Source: Stentor roeselii (taxonomy: Eukaryota; Ciliophora; Heterotrichea; Heterotrichida; Stentoridae). From it: DNA of 64,000 bases. Below the pieces are notes generated by a model. It was not told where the DNA came from. It did no database searches and saw only the letters and a program-made list of their open reading frames with translations. Shown here piece by piece: positions 28,079-37,141 of this stretch; the stretch's first letter is position 1, and the number at the start of each line of letters is the position of its first letter. The stretch is from NCBI GenBank assembly GCA_006503475.1, contig RSEH01000005.1, positions 186,001 to 250,000 on the forward strand, in the 5' to 3' direction. The position numbers and the translations under genes are program-made.

Positions 28079-28448
28079 TAAAAGAGTAATGATGAGATAT
28101 TTAATTAAGTTATATTTTTTGATTGAAGAATGAAATTTGTTTAAGATAAATATATTTAGAGAGAGGAATATGTTTGAAGAAGCAGAAGTATTTTAAATTA
28201 TGAAAATTTTAGCTAATATGTTTGTGAAGGTTATAGAATATCTGTAAAAATGTTAATTATTCATTTCTAGACTTTATGTTTGCAGAGAATCTATTGAATG
28301 ATAATAAACTCTAGAAATTCAAGAAGATACAACTATAATGAACTATTTAATCAAAAAAACTACAAGAAATTTTTAAATCTTCTATATAAAAAAAGATTAT
28401 AAGACTCCAGCTAAAAAATATTGAATTAAAACTTAAGAAATCTATTTA
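28079..28448. other. intergenic, convergent genes
   Basis: Very AT-rich spacer of 370 nt between converging genes. Nothing further seen. Confidence 0.55.
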
Positions 28449-30056
28449 TTACGGCCTGATTTTACCTGTAGCAGGATTTCCAATCAATTTTTGTCTTTCA
28501 ATTTCACTTTTAGCTAGTTTCACTCCTAACTCCTGTATCTTCTCATTTGCAACTTTTACCTTCTCTTTATACTCCCTTGCTTTTGACTTGAAAAATTGCA
28601 CATTTCCTTCAGAGTGTTTTAATTTTTCTTCTAAATTCTTATAATCTGAATTTTCTCTTCCAAGAGCAGTGAACTTCTCATACTTCGTTTCAATTTGTTG
28701 AATTTTGCCGATGTACCCTTCATTACTTTTAAGCACTTCATTGTACCTGCCAGTCAAATTCTTCATTTCATTCTGATATCTTTCAATTTCTTCAGCCTTT
28801 GCACTTAAGTTCTGCTTATAAATTTCAACTTCTTTGCTTAAAGACAAGTTTTTTGTTTCTAAGAGCTTCAAGTCTTCTTTCAAGTTACTCACTTCTTGTT
28901 TCTTTCTGTCAAGTTCGTATTTATTTTCTCTGTCAGCTGATTGGCTTTGACTTGTGGACTCTTTTAGTTTTCTTTCTAGCGAATCAATCGTTTTTATCAT
29001 TTTTTCTCTTTCTTCTTTATCTTTTGAATACTTTTCTCGTTCATTTTTGGTGAATTCTTTTAGTTTGTTTTCTGATGCGAACTCTTTTTCGTGGATACGG
29101 TTTTGAAGAATGTTGATTTCTTCTCTGAGTTGTTTTAGTTGGATCTCAGAGGTTTCTAAAGAGTTGCTGGTTGATTCGAGGTCTCTTTTGAGGTTTGAAA
29201 TTTCTTGAGATTTGGATTCTAAAGTCAATTTATATCTGTGAACCTGATCAGCCAAGTCCTTATTCGTAATCTCAAGTTTATCTCTATCAATACTAAAAAT
29301 CCTAGCTCGATTCCTTTCATCTTCCAAATCCTTCAAATACTTTCCCTTAAGTTCATTTTTCTCAAATTTCACATTTTCAAGTTTTTTCCTCAAATCCTCA
29401 ATTTCTTCAAAAGCCTTCTCATTTTTCAATTTCAATTCTTCCCTTTCCCTCTTAACAACTCTGATAGTCTCCTTATCTGCAGGGTCTTCCAATTTTTCAT
29501 TTAAAATCTTGATCTGAGCAAACAAATGTCCAGTTTCATTCGCATATCTTTCTTTCATATCACGAACTTCCCTTTCAGCATCAGTTTTCAATCCATTAAG
29601 TTGAAGTTGGCTTAAATCAAGTTTTCTTGTCAAGTCATAAATAGTTCCCTGAAGCCGAGCGATTTCATCTTCTTTTGCCTCGACCTGAATTTTCATCGGG
29701 CCTTCGATTTCATTGACAAGTTTTACACGAAGCCATTCTGAGTCGATTGGAGGGATCATCTTGGTCTGCATTTCTTCGAAGTCACGTTTTCCTTGTTCTA
29801 AAGAGGCTTTGAGCTTTTGAACGTAAAGCTCGTAATAATTCTGAGTTTCTTTCAAGGATTTTAAAGCTTCTGCACACTTGATTTGAGACTCTTGGCATTC
29901 TTTCTTTGACCGCTCATGATGCAGTTTTAAATTTTCTTGCATTACTTGAAGGGATTCGTTGTCGGACTTGTAACGTTCTAGGATATCGCGGGTTGAGGAA
30001 AGGGCTTTTCGAAGTTCAGCGATTTCGTCTAGAAGTGCATCATAGTTTCTTTCCAT
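28449..30056 (-). CDS. long coiled-coil protein, 535 aa (source of the pseudogene at 14.6 kb)
   Basis: Nearly the whole protein is heptad-type coiled coil (MERNYDALLDEIAELRKALS ... ARLQGTIYDLTRKLDLSQL ... EKMIKTIDSLERKLKES), ending in a short tail IGNPATGKIRP. Length and continuous coil recall centriolar or basal-body proteins, but no diagnostic motif lets me name it. A decayed partial copy lies at 14606-15330 on the other strand. It sits 42 nt downstream of the next gene on the same strand. Confidence 0.8.
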   Translation of the reverse strand: MERNYDALLDEIAELRKALSSTRDILERYKSDNESLQVMQENLKLHHERSKKECQESQIKCAEALKSLKETQNYYELYVQKLKASLEQGKRDFEEMQTKMIPPIDSEWLRVKLVNEIEGPMKIQVEAKEDEIARLQGTIYDLTRKLDLSQLQLNGLKTDAEREVRDMKERYANETGHLFAQIKILNEKLEDPADKETIRVVKREREELKLKNEKAFEEIEDLRKKLENVKFEKNELKGKYLKDLEDERNRARIFSIDRDKLEITNKDLADQVHRYKLTLESKSQEISNLKRDLESTSNSLETSEIQLKQLREEINILQNRIHEKEFASENKLKEFTKNEREKYSKDKEEREKMIKTIDSLERKLKESTSQSQSADRENKYELDRKKQEVSNLKEDLKLLETKNLSLSKEVEIYKQNLSAKAEEIERYQNEMKNLTGRYNEVLKSNEGYIGKIQQIETKYEKFTALGRENSDYKNLEEKLKHSEGNVQFFKSKAREYKEKVKVANEKIQELGVKLAKSEIERQKLIGNPATGKIRP

Positions 30057-30098
30057 GTTATTAAGATGTATTAGAGTTTTTATCTAATTATGAAATAA

Positions 30099-32192
30099 CT
30101 AGTTGAATAGGCTTGAGAGAGAAGAATGCTTTTTGATTAATGACTCGAATTCTGGTCTTTCTTTAGTGTCGGAGAGTAAGTCTTCATATGAGGATTCCTG
30201 GTTTGTCATAAGAACCAGAGCAGAAAGGTAAAACTGAGCCCTAGGTATAAACTTCTGTTTGATTTTCATCTTAAACTGAAAGCTATTTAAAATCAAAATA
30301 AAGTCCTTCAAAGCTAAAATTCCTTCAAATTCCTTAACCTTATACAAAGCGGAGATTTTTCCAATTTTATATAAATGCACAGGAAAAGTACAAACAAAAA
30401 GTGACGAAGAAGTAGTGGGTAATTTCTCAAGACTTTTCACATTATTATCAGGATTAAGAAAGCAAGAATCCCTGACTTGATTAGCACCTTTAAAGTAATT
30501 CGGCCTGGGAATCTGACTCGAGTACCTTCGCTGTTTAGGCGATGAGACCATTTCCGAGAAAGTAACAACCATCTGTTCAGCCTTCCTTCTCCCAGTGAGT
30601 TCTTCAGTATCATCAGGAGGTTTGATGATAATTCCGCTATTCTGCCTCGACACAGTCTTCTGGCTTAAAAAAAACAATTCCAAGGGCAGATCAGGATAAA
30701 TAAACCCAATACAAGTTAAAATCTTGATAGCATCTTCAAAGCTTTCAAGTCCGACAGTATTTTTCGCGTAAAACAAAATCGTTTTTTCCCACTGGTCAGG
30801 TGAAACTTTACTTCCCGTGATTTTTTTAAGTAGTTCATTATTTTTATTCAAATAAGCAGGATCACTGACACTTCCTAAAATTTTTACTTCATTCATATAA
30901 TAATTCATTTCAGTCTCTTGTCGTAACTGTAAAGTTCTCAACTTTTTCAGAGCTTCTGTTGTTTCTTTCGAGCGAATAAGTCTTGTTACTTCCGCATGAA
31001 GAACAAAATCCTGGTTCATATTTCCTGATTTATCAGAATGACTTAAAAACGCGATTTCATGACTGAGAGATTCTGAAATATTTTGCAAAGTCTTCAAATT
31101 TTTCTTTGAAAAGTCAGAAATTGACAGTTTTTTGCAAGTTTTCGCTGCTTTGAAGATCTGGTTTCGGAAATAATAAGTCCTTACTAATAAAAGCTGAGCT
31201 TTTGCATTGTGGATGTTGTCGTATTTCAGATAGGCTTTCAAGGCACCGATTGCGTAATGTGAGATGTTTTGTCGATTGGAATTCACGCAGAACTTTCCGA
31301 AATAATAAAGAATTCTAGAGTATGTCGGGTGTTGCATGTAAGAGTCTTTCAGGTAGTCAAGGCTTTGATTTGTTTTTCCCTGTAAAAACATTATCTTTGA
31401 AGAGGTCAACTTCAGAAAGACTTTAAAGTCTTCAGGGATGTTCGACTTCAGTCTTTCAAAGATTGAGTCGCAAAGTTCTGAAGCTTGTGAAAGGTCTTTT
31501 CGAAGAAGATGGGAAAGGGTTATTAAGTAACAGTCAGCAAGTTGAGGGAATTTATCTATCAACTTTTTGCAGATGTTTAAAATTATCATGTCTTTATCTG
31601 GATGACAACTCATTGAAAATAAATGAATCCAGGCAAGTGACCCGAAAAAATCATCTTTTTCGAATAATTCACTTGCTTTAGACTCAGTCGGATTTTGAAA
31701 GACTTTTAAAAGTTCAGCTTCTTTTTCCCAGTCTTTCGTATTTTTCACTTCTGACATGTTCAGGGTGTTCATATGAAACATTGTGAGACTTTTCCATTTC
31801 TGGTACTTTTTCGGGTTGATTATAACACACTTGGAAATACATTCTAAAGCCAAGTCAAGTTCCCATCTATACAAATGGTATTTAAAAAGGTTAAAATGAT
31901 CTTCTTCAGATGTTGGTGAAAGGTTGACTAAAGACTGTTCAATGAACTTGTAAAGTTTTTTTCCTAAAAGAAGATGCAGGGCGATGCTGTCCTTTTGAAA
32001 GGAAAAAGAATTTGTCTTGCTTTTGCAGTAGTCCGGCTCAGTCAATGACTGCTTTTTGTGGTCCCATAATTGTGAGAAGATGGAAGAGGTAGTCTCAGAA
32101 AGGTCGAGCTCTGGAAAGATCGAAGTTTCTTCGCCTAGCTTGTGAATCATTCTTTGTTTGAAGGACCTGGGGGATTCAGGTTGGCCTTTCAT
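30099..32192 (-). CDS. TPR-like helical-repeat protein, 697 aa
   Basis: Tandem helix pairs with TPR character occupy about 70-500, for example LFKYHLYRWELDLALECISK, DYLKDSYMQHPTYSRILYY and KAQLLLVRTYYFRNQIFKAA. The Trp/Leu/Ala/Pro positions are those expected of TPRs. A Ser/Pro-rich linker (about 520-590) precedes a second helical block that includes LYKVKEFEGILALKDFILIL. No catalytic motif. Probably a scaffold, possibly in intraflagellar or anaphase-type assemblies, but I cannot assign it. The N-terminus (MKGQPESPRSFKQRMIHKLG) is disordered. Confidence 0.7.
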   Translation of the reverse strand: MKGQPESPRSFKQRMIHKLGEETSIFPELDLSETTSSIFSQLWDHKKQSLTEPDYCKSKTNSFSFQKDSIALHLLLGKKLYKFIEQSLVNLSPTSEEDHFNLFKYHLYRWELDLALECISKCVIINPKKYQKWKSLTMFHMNTLNMSEVKNTKDWEKEAELLKVFQNPTESKASELFEKDDFFGSLAWIHLFSMSCHPDKDMIILNICKKLIDKFPQLADCYLITLSHLLRKDLSQASELCDSIFERLKSNIPEDFKVFLKLTSSKIMFLQGKTNQSLDYLKDSYMQHPTYSRILYYFGKFCVNSNRQNISHYAIGALKAYLKYDNIHNAKAQLLLVRTYYFRNQIFKAAKTCKKLSISDFSKKNLKTLQNISESLSHEIAFLSHSDKSGNMNQDFVLHAEVTRLIRSKETTEALKKLRTLQLRQETEMNYYMNEVKILGSVSDPAYLNKNNELLKKITGSKVSPDQWEKTILFYAKNTVGLESFEDAIKILTCIGFIYPDLPLELFFLSQKTVSRQNSGIIIKPPDDTEELTGRRKAEQMVVTFSEMVSSPKQRRYSSQIPRPNYFKGANQVRDSCFLNPDNNVKSLEKLPTTSSSLFVCTFPVHLYKIGKISALYKVKEFEGILALKDFILILNSFQFKMKIKQKFIPRAQFYLSALVLMTNQESSYEDLLSDTKERPEFESLIKKHSSLSSLFN

Positions 32193-32202
32193 TGCTTATT
32201 GA

Positions 32203-32416
32203 TTTATTATTCGCCGAAAATTTAGGAAATATTTTTTTTAAGAAGTAAAAAATTGTCTATAAAAGAAGAGGATTTTAGAAAAGGTTTATATTTTCTTCAC
32301 TTTTTCACAATTTATTATTCGCCGAAAATTTAGGAAATATTTTTTAAGAAGTAAAAAATTTTCTATAAAAGAAGAGGATTTTAGAAAAGGTTTATATTTT
32401 CATCACTTTTTCACAA
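32203..32416. repeat. 108-bp direct tandem duplication
   Basis: Copy 1 (32203-32310) and copy 2 (32311-about 32416) both begin TTTATTATTCGCCGAAAATT. They differ only in a T-run (8 versus 6 T) and two substitutions, so the duplication is recent. Copy 2 contains the TGA stop codon of the 32411-33208 gene. Copy 1 lies between that gene and the next start. Confidence 0.9.
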
Positions 32417-33208
32417 ATTAATTACACTTAAGTCCAAATTAGGGACTCTTGGGCTACTGTGGCATCCAGAATCTCTGGAGAACAGCCTGGAATACTTGGA
32501 AGTATAAAAAGAAGAGATGTTTGATTCATTTTGTTTTAAACTTTGATGGAGTCTTCCAACAGACTGCTCCTGGACAGCCCTATCGATTCTTTTCCTGCTG
32601 TTCCTTACAGTTCCAGGAGGTTGATAAAGATACTTTCTGTATTTTTCCTTATCATTCAAATAACTGTTAACAACCATTTGGTTCCTTTCACATTTCAGTT
32701 CTCCATGATTCATATCAAAAGTATCGAAATCTTTGAAATATCTCGGCTTGGAACTGATATTATTCCTTTTTTGACTCGTTTTTTGCTTGTCTTGAAGTCT
32801 AAACTTCTTCGTGATTTCACTCAAGTCATCAGCTTGAGGGTCTTCAAGTTTTCTGTTCATTTGAATAAAATGATTCATCACAAATTTAGGTTCTTCATTA
32901 TAATCCTTATGTCTTCCAAAAGGCATTTTCGGAAGTTTTACAATACAAGTATTCGAATTGACTTTATGCTCTGATTTCAAGATTAATGATAAATAATCAA
33001 GTTTCGGTTGAGACCTTTTCACTGATTTCGGTTCAGGTCTTTCTGTAGCCGCACCTCGCAAGGCTTCTTTTTCAAGTTTTTCAAGATTTGAAAGCTGAAT
33101 AGTTTCATTCAGCATTCTTTTGTTAACAAGCGAGATCTTGTTAGTGAGTTGTTTAAACAATTTCTTATCAACTCTCGGTGGAGTAGAAGTCTCATCATTC
33201 GAATCCAT
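32411..33208 (-). CDS. hypothetical basic protein, 265 aa
   Basis: No family recognised. The N-terminus has a short helix (KKLFKQLTNKISLVNKRMLN). The middle has LPKMPFGRHKDYNEEPKFVM and FKDFDTFDMNHGELKCERNQ, and the C-terminus is Ser-rich (SSFYTSKYSRLFSRDSGCHS). Overall basic and probably mostly disordered. The start lies only 6 nt after the stop of the upstream coiled-coil gene. The TGA stop falls inside copy 2 of the 108-bp duplication. Confidence 0.65.
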   Translation of the reverse strand: MDSNDETSTPPRVDKKLFKQLTNKISLVNKRMLNETIQLSNLEKLEKEALRGAATERPEPKSVKRSQPKLDYLSLILKSEHKVNSNTCIVKLPKMPFGRHKDYNEEPKFVMNHFIQMNRKLEDPQADDLSEITKKFRLQDKQKTSQKRNNISSKPRYFKDFDTFDMNHGELKCERNQMVVNSYLNDKEKYRKYLYQPPGTVRNSRKRIDRAVQEQSVGRLHQSLKQNESNISSFYTSKYSRLFSRDSGCHSSPRVPNLDLSVINL

Positions 33209-33214
33209 TTTTCA

Positions 33215-35911
33215 CTATTTCTTTATTTTACGTTTAAACATCGTGATAGATTTAATGACAGTGGCAGTGACAGCGACAGCTTTTTTCGCTTTCTGCTTCC
33301 AAACCTTCTGAATTTTTCGAATGGCGGCTTTGGTGACGACGCGATTTAGAAGAATTTCTTGAAGACATCTGATGAAAGTTTGAGTTGATTGGGTTAGTTC
33401 TTCAGCAGTGCGTGAAACAGGAAGATGATTTTTCTGGACTTCTTGATACAAAAGCATCACCTGGACCACCTGTTTCCAGAGATGGTTAAAAACCTCTGCC
33501 ATGTCAAGACCATTGTAGTACTCAAGAGGCTCCTGTAGTTTTTTCTGTATCAAATCTTCTAACCTCGAAATGCCTTCAAGTAAATCAGGGACTCCTAAAC
33601 CTTTAACCACTTCTTTAACCATGGCCAGGGCTTGTTTGTGTCTTTGAAACAATTCGAAGATTTGTAAACTTGCTTTATTTTCTTTATTTTCCGGAATGAC
33701 TAAACCTTCTGTTAATTTCAAAGCTTTGTAATTACCTCTCAGCTGAAGTGCCAGGTAAAAAAAAGAGGACTCATGAGCAGCGATGAGAAAACTAGAACAA
33801 TTCAAAAAACCTTTACTTACCTGCCAGGCCAGACGATACATTTTAATCACTAGCAACTCGCTAACGTCAGGGAAGAGTCCAATGCAAATACTTGAAAAAG
33901 CTTTGAAACTGATGCGTCCAGCATGATTCACAGGCGCCATTAAAAAAGTTTGAGAAAGTCCTAAAAATTTCGCTTTTTTTTCTCTAACGTAAAACTCAAC
34001 AAGCATTCTTAAAACGAATCCTGCCTCGACTCCAGACCCTTCTCCAATAATCTTCGACTTAGCAGCCAGTTGAGTCTTGATGTCAAGTCGATCACTGTTA
34101 GACAACTTATGCAAAACATTGTCAATCACTTCAAATAAATGGCCCTGCTCGATATAGTTCAAACTTGAGAACTTTCCTTGAGTCGTTGAAAGTTGAGGAC
34201 CTTTAAAGACCAGATGTCTGCAATGCAAGTAAAAAGCGAGTTCGTCTAAAAGAAGGTCTTCATTGAGAAACTCTTGAAAAGTGAAAAGTTCCCAAATTTT
34301 ATTCAAGTTGCTTGCTTTTAAGACACTTAAAAATTTAACTCGAAGGGTGTCAACAGTTTCTCGTTTCCACCATTCAAGTTCAGCAACTTGACGTGTTTTG
34401 TCATCAACGCAGAACTTCCCTAGCCAGGTGAAGACGAAATCTGGAAATCGTGAAGGGACCCGACCTGAAGAAGGACTTGCCAGAAGGTGTTCCGCGTATT
34501 TCGAGTCGTAAATGCCTCGAATGTGAACTTCCAGCCAGTTGGTGAACTGAGGGTCTAAAGAAAACTTGTCTTCAGTTAATTCAAGAAGACCTGCGAACGT
34601 CGGACCTGTAAGTCGAAAAGTGTGAGTCTCGGAAAATGTGAAGCTTTCGATTGTCTCTGGAAATGGGTAGAGATCTGAAATCTTCTCGAATATAGGACCT
34701 GTTAAACTTACTATTGATGGACCTTCTGAACGTCTTTTAGTGTTGCCTGAAATCAACTCGAGTTCTAATTGGTTGCAACGATGACGTAAGGTGTTGTTTT
34801 GCTCTGAAAGTCTCTTGCATTTCTCGTGATATCCACTTAGTTTCGAGAAGTCTTCAAAAAGCATTAAAAGTCTTTCTCGTTCTAAAAGTTTTTCTAATTT
34901 TAACTGATTTTTTTCTTTTTCTAGTTTTTCTATTGTCAATTGAAAGTTATTTGAAAGATCTGAAAATTTTTTTACGAATTCTTTATCTTCTGATGCTTTT
35001 GATTTAATTTCTCCGATTTCGTTTTGGAACTTGTAAGTGATTGTTTTTATTTTTTGATTGAGTTTCTCGTTTTTAACACGGAAGTTTTCGCAGAGGTCTT
35101 TGAACTTTTGAACGTCAGCTGAAAGGGATTCTGATTTTGACTGTGAGTTGAGGGTAGAGAGGTGACTTTCTAGAAGAGTCACTTTTTCTGTCAGTTTCGC
35201 TTTTTCGATCTCGAATTGACTTTTTATTAATTCAGTTGATGGAAGCTTTGGAAGTTTTTTCGGAGGAGGGGATTTTATCGGCTTTATCAAAGGTTTCTCG
35301 ATGTTTTGAAGGTCTTCTCGTAATTTCGAGTTTTCTTGTCTTAAAAAGTCGATTTCTGACTTGAAGGCCTGTTTTTGATCTGCAAAGTCCACACAAAAAC
35401 TTCGAAGTTTCTGTAAGATTTGGAAAAACCAGTCCAAAACTGTTATTTTCGTGAATTCAGATAAACTTGAATGAGAAAAACATGAATTACAAGACTCGTC
35501 GATTGTTAAGTTCAGGGCTTCGAGTTTTTTTGAAGAAAGTTTTGAAAGGATTTCTTTTTGCTTGGTTTGAAGAGTTTTCCATTTGTTGAGAAAAGATGTG
35601 ATGTTTTTTTCTTCTGATTTTTCAGATCTCTCGGTTTTTTGAGGCTCTTCTACCTTCGGGAGTAAATCAGTCACTGTCACTTTTCGCGTTCGAGTCACTG
35701 AACTGCTCTTTCGTAAATGCTCGGATTGTTGAACTGAGTTCAGAAGGTTTATTGACTTCAGATTTTTTGACTTTGAAGACTTTTTTTTGACTTGGTTTGC
35801 TTTTTTACCTGAGAAAAAATCGGTGCTTAGAAGTTTTTGGGTTGAGTTTTGAAGATGTGAGTCTTTTGAAAGTTTTTGGTTCGGGGAAAATTCAAAAAGA
35901 ATTGTTGACAT
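33215..35911 (-). CDS. large coiled-coil protein with helical C-terminal domain, 898 aa
   Basis: Ser/Lys-rich N-terminus, coiled coils at about 180-420 (VTLLESHLSTLNSQSKSESL...), then a globular region (about 440-800) that I cannot assign. That region includes GRISFKAFSSICIGLFPDVS, which is weakly EF-hand-like but lacks the Asp ligands. The extreme C-terminus (TKAAIRKIQKVWKQKAKKAV) is a basic amphipathic helix resembling an IQ or calmodulin-binding helix. It might be a ciliary or cortical component, but this is inference. Its stop is 6 nt from the ATG of the 265-aa gene downstream. Confidence 0.75.
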   Translation of the reverse strand: MSTILFEFSPNQKLSKDSHLQNSTQKLLSTDFFSGKKANQVKKKSSKSKNLKSINLLNSVQQSEHLRKSSSVTRTRKVTVTDLLPKVEEPQKTERSEKSEEKNITSFLNKWKTLQTKQKEILSKLSSKKLEALNLTIDESCNSCFSHSSLSEFTKITVLDWFFQILQKLRSFCVDFADQKQAFKSEIDFLRQENSKLREDLQNIEKPLIKPIKSPPPKKLPKLPSTELIKSQFEIEKAKLTEKVTLLESHLSTLNSQSKSESLSADVQKFKDLCENFRVKNEKLNQKIKTITYKFQNEIGEIKSKASEDKEFVKKFSDLSNNFQLTIEKLEKEKNQLKLEKLLERERLLMLFEDFSKLSGYHEKCKRLSEQNNTLRHRCNQLELELISGNTKRRSEGPSIVSLTGPIFEKISDLYPFPETIESFTFSETHTFRLTGPTFAGLLELTEDKFSLDPQFTNWLEVHIRGIYDSKYAEHLLASPSSGRVPSRFPDFVFTWLGKFCVDDKTRQVAELEWWKRETVDTLRVKFLSVLKASNLNKIWELFTFQEFLNEDLLLDELAFYLHCRHLVFKGPQLSTTQGKFSSLNYIEQGHLFEVIDNVLHKLSNSDRLDIKTQLAAKSKIIGEGSGVEAGFVLRMLVEFYVREKKAKFLGLSQTFLMAPVNHAGRISFKAFSSICIGLFPDVSELLVIKMYRLAWQVSKGFLNCSSFLIAAHESSFFYLALQLRGNYKALKLTEGLVIPENKENKASLQIFELFQRHKQALAMVKEVVKGLGVPDLLEGISRLEDLIQKKLQEPLEYYNGLDMAEVFNHLWKQVVQVMLLYQEVQKNHLPVSRTAEELTQSTQTFIRCLQEILLNRVVTKAAIRKIQKVWKQKAKKAVAVTATVIKSITMFKRKIKK

Positions 35912-35939
35912 CGAATATTATTTGAGAAAATTTAAAAGG

Positions 35940-36008
35940 TCTAAGGCCAGGAATCGAACCTGGTGAATAGCGGTGATCTTCTATCGCCGTGCGCCAACAC
36001 ACCTTAGA
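35940..36008 (-). tRNA. tRNA-like sequence, anticodon uncertain (possible pseudogene)
   Basis: On the minus strand a 7-bp acceptor (TCTAAGG with CCTTAGA) encloses a perfect T-arm (CCAGG, loop TTCGATT, CCTGG) containing the B-box GGTTCGATTCC. The D-arm is short (TGT/ACG around a TGGCGC loop). The anticodon arm folds as GGCGA-TAGAAGA-TCACC with one C-A mismatch, which would give anticodon GAA (Phe), but base 33 is A instead of the near-universal T. The total is only 69 nt. It may be a divergent or degraded tRNA gene, so I do not name an amino acid. Confidence 0.55.
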
Positions 36009-36264
36009 TATAAATAATACAATTTATCCATTCAAAAACAGTGCTCCTATCAAAAAACTCAGAAAAATCTTTTTTAAAAAGATTCAAAAACACCAAATTT
36101 TAAATCAAAACACTCTACCATCCTCTTAAAAAATCTCTCAATTTCTTAAAAAAAAATTCAATTCCCAAGTCAAAATATTCCTAACTCCAAGTTACTTATC
36201 CATTTATAATAAGCCAATTGTATTACTGATCATTAATTTAAATAACCAAATAAAGTCGATTCTC

Positions 36265-37008
36265 CTAACATCTAAATTTTATATTGACAGGCTTCAACAC
36301 TTCCTTCTCATCCTTAATTCCTTTTTTAATCTGAAACAGAACAAAGATCTTTTCCTTCCTCTGCACCATTCTCTTGAACTTATTCAAATTTATCTTAGAA
36401 GTGACTAAATCATCCTCAAAGACATTAATTTTTTCATTTCCATAACAAAGATTTCCACATCTATGCGAAAAACTGTATCTTTTCACCTCCCCTTCAAGAA
36501 CTTTTTCATCAACGACTTCTTCAACCAAGGCGCATCTTTCTTTGCGTCTTTTAAATCTTTCAAGTGGAGGAGGAAGGAGCTGAACACAAGGATACTCATT
36601 TTCTAAATCAAGTCTTTTCCAGGAATCTTCTTCTTCTGTCTCGGTTATTGTCTGAACTGAGTCAAAAAAACGACTTTTGAAGCTGGATTCTGGTTTTTTC
36701 GAGACACTTTGACTGAAAATTTTCAAATTTCTGCAGTCACTTCGAGATCTTCTTTTGTTTTTTTGATTTGACTCATTGATTGGCTCCTCTGGGCAAAGCT
36801 CGCCTAGTAGGTAGAGTTCTGTCATTGTTAAAGAACTGTCAAAAAATATTGTATTGGACTTTAATGATGCTAGTGGCATGTTTGTGACTTGGAATTCGCT
36901 CGGTGATGCACCTGATGACAAAGTTGAGGGATAGTTTATTGGTTTTGGCTTCACCTTAGTCGAGATCTTGGGTGCTGAAAAAGAGTTTATTTTTAAAGGA
37001 TTTACCAT
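36265..37008 (-). CDS. hypothetical basic protein, 247 aa
   Basis: No family recognised. ATG at 37008 is preferred (upstream in-frame TTG is not a eukaryotic start). Features: Ser/Pro-rich N-terminus, an acidic patch (TETEEEDSWKRLDLENEY), LLPPPLERFKRRKERC, and a C-terminus beginning RYSFSHRCGNLCYGNEKINV. Overall basic and likely disordered. It lies between the tRNA-like sequence and the nucleoporin gene. Confidence 0.65.
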   Translation of the reverse strand: MVNPLKINSFSAPKISTKVKPKPINYPSTLSSGASPSEFQVTNMPLASLKSNTIFFDSSLTMTELYLLGELCPEEPINESNQKNKRRSRSDCRNLKIFSQSVSKKPESSFKSRFFDSVQTITETEEEDSWKRLDLENEYPCVQLLPPPLERFKRRKERCALVEEVVDEKVLEGEVKRYSFSHRCGNLCYGNEKINVFEDDLVTSKINLNKFKRMVQRKEKIFVLFQIKKGIKDEKEVLKPVNIKFRC

Positions 37009-37141
37009 ATTTACCAATCATTTCTCCTTCATAATTTCATGCTGATTAGATTTCCATCAGAAATTCAAAATAAAAGACAAAGAATTCAACTTCCTGGAAG
37101 ATTAAAACTAATTCTGAATGTTTAACAGATCTAGATATTAT

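Noticed and set aside
37008-37017. TTG start for the 250-codon frame
   Set aside because: Non-ATG; the ATG three codons later has the usual AT-rich context.
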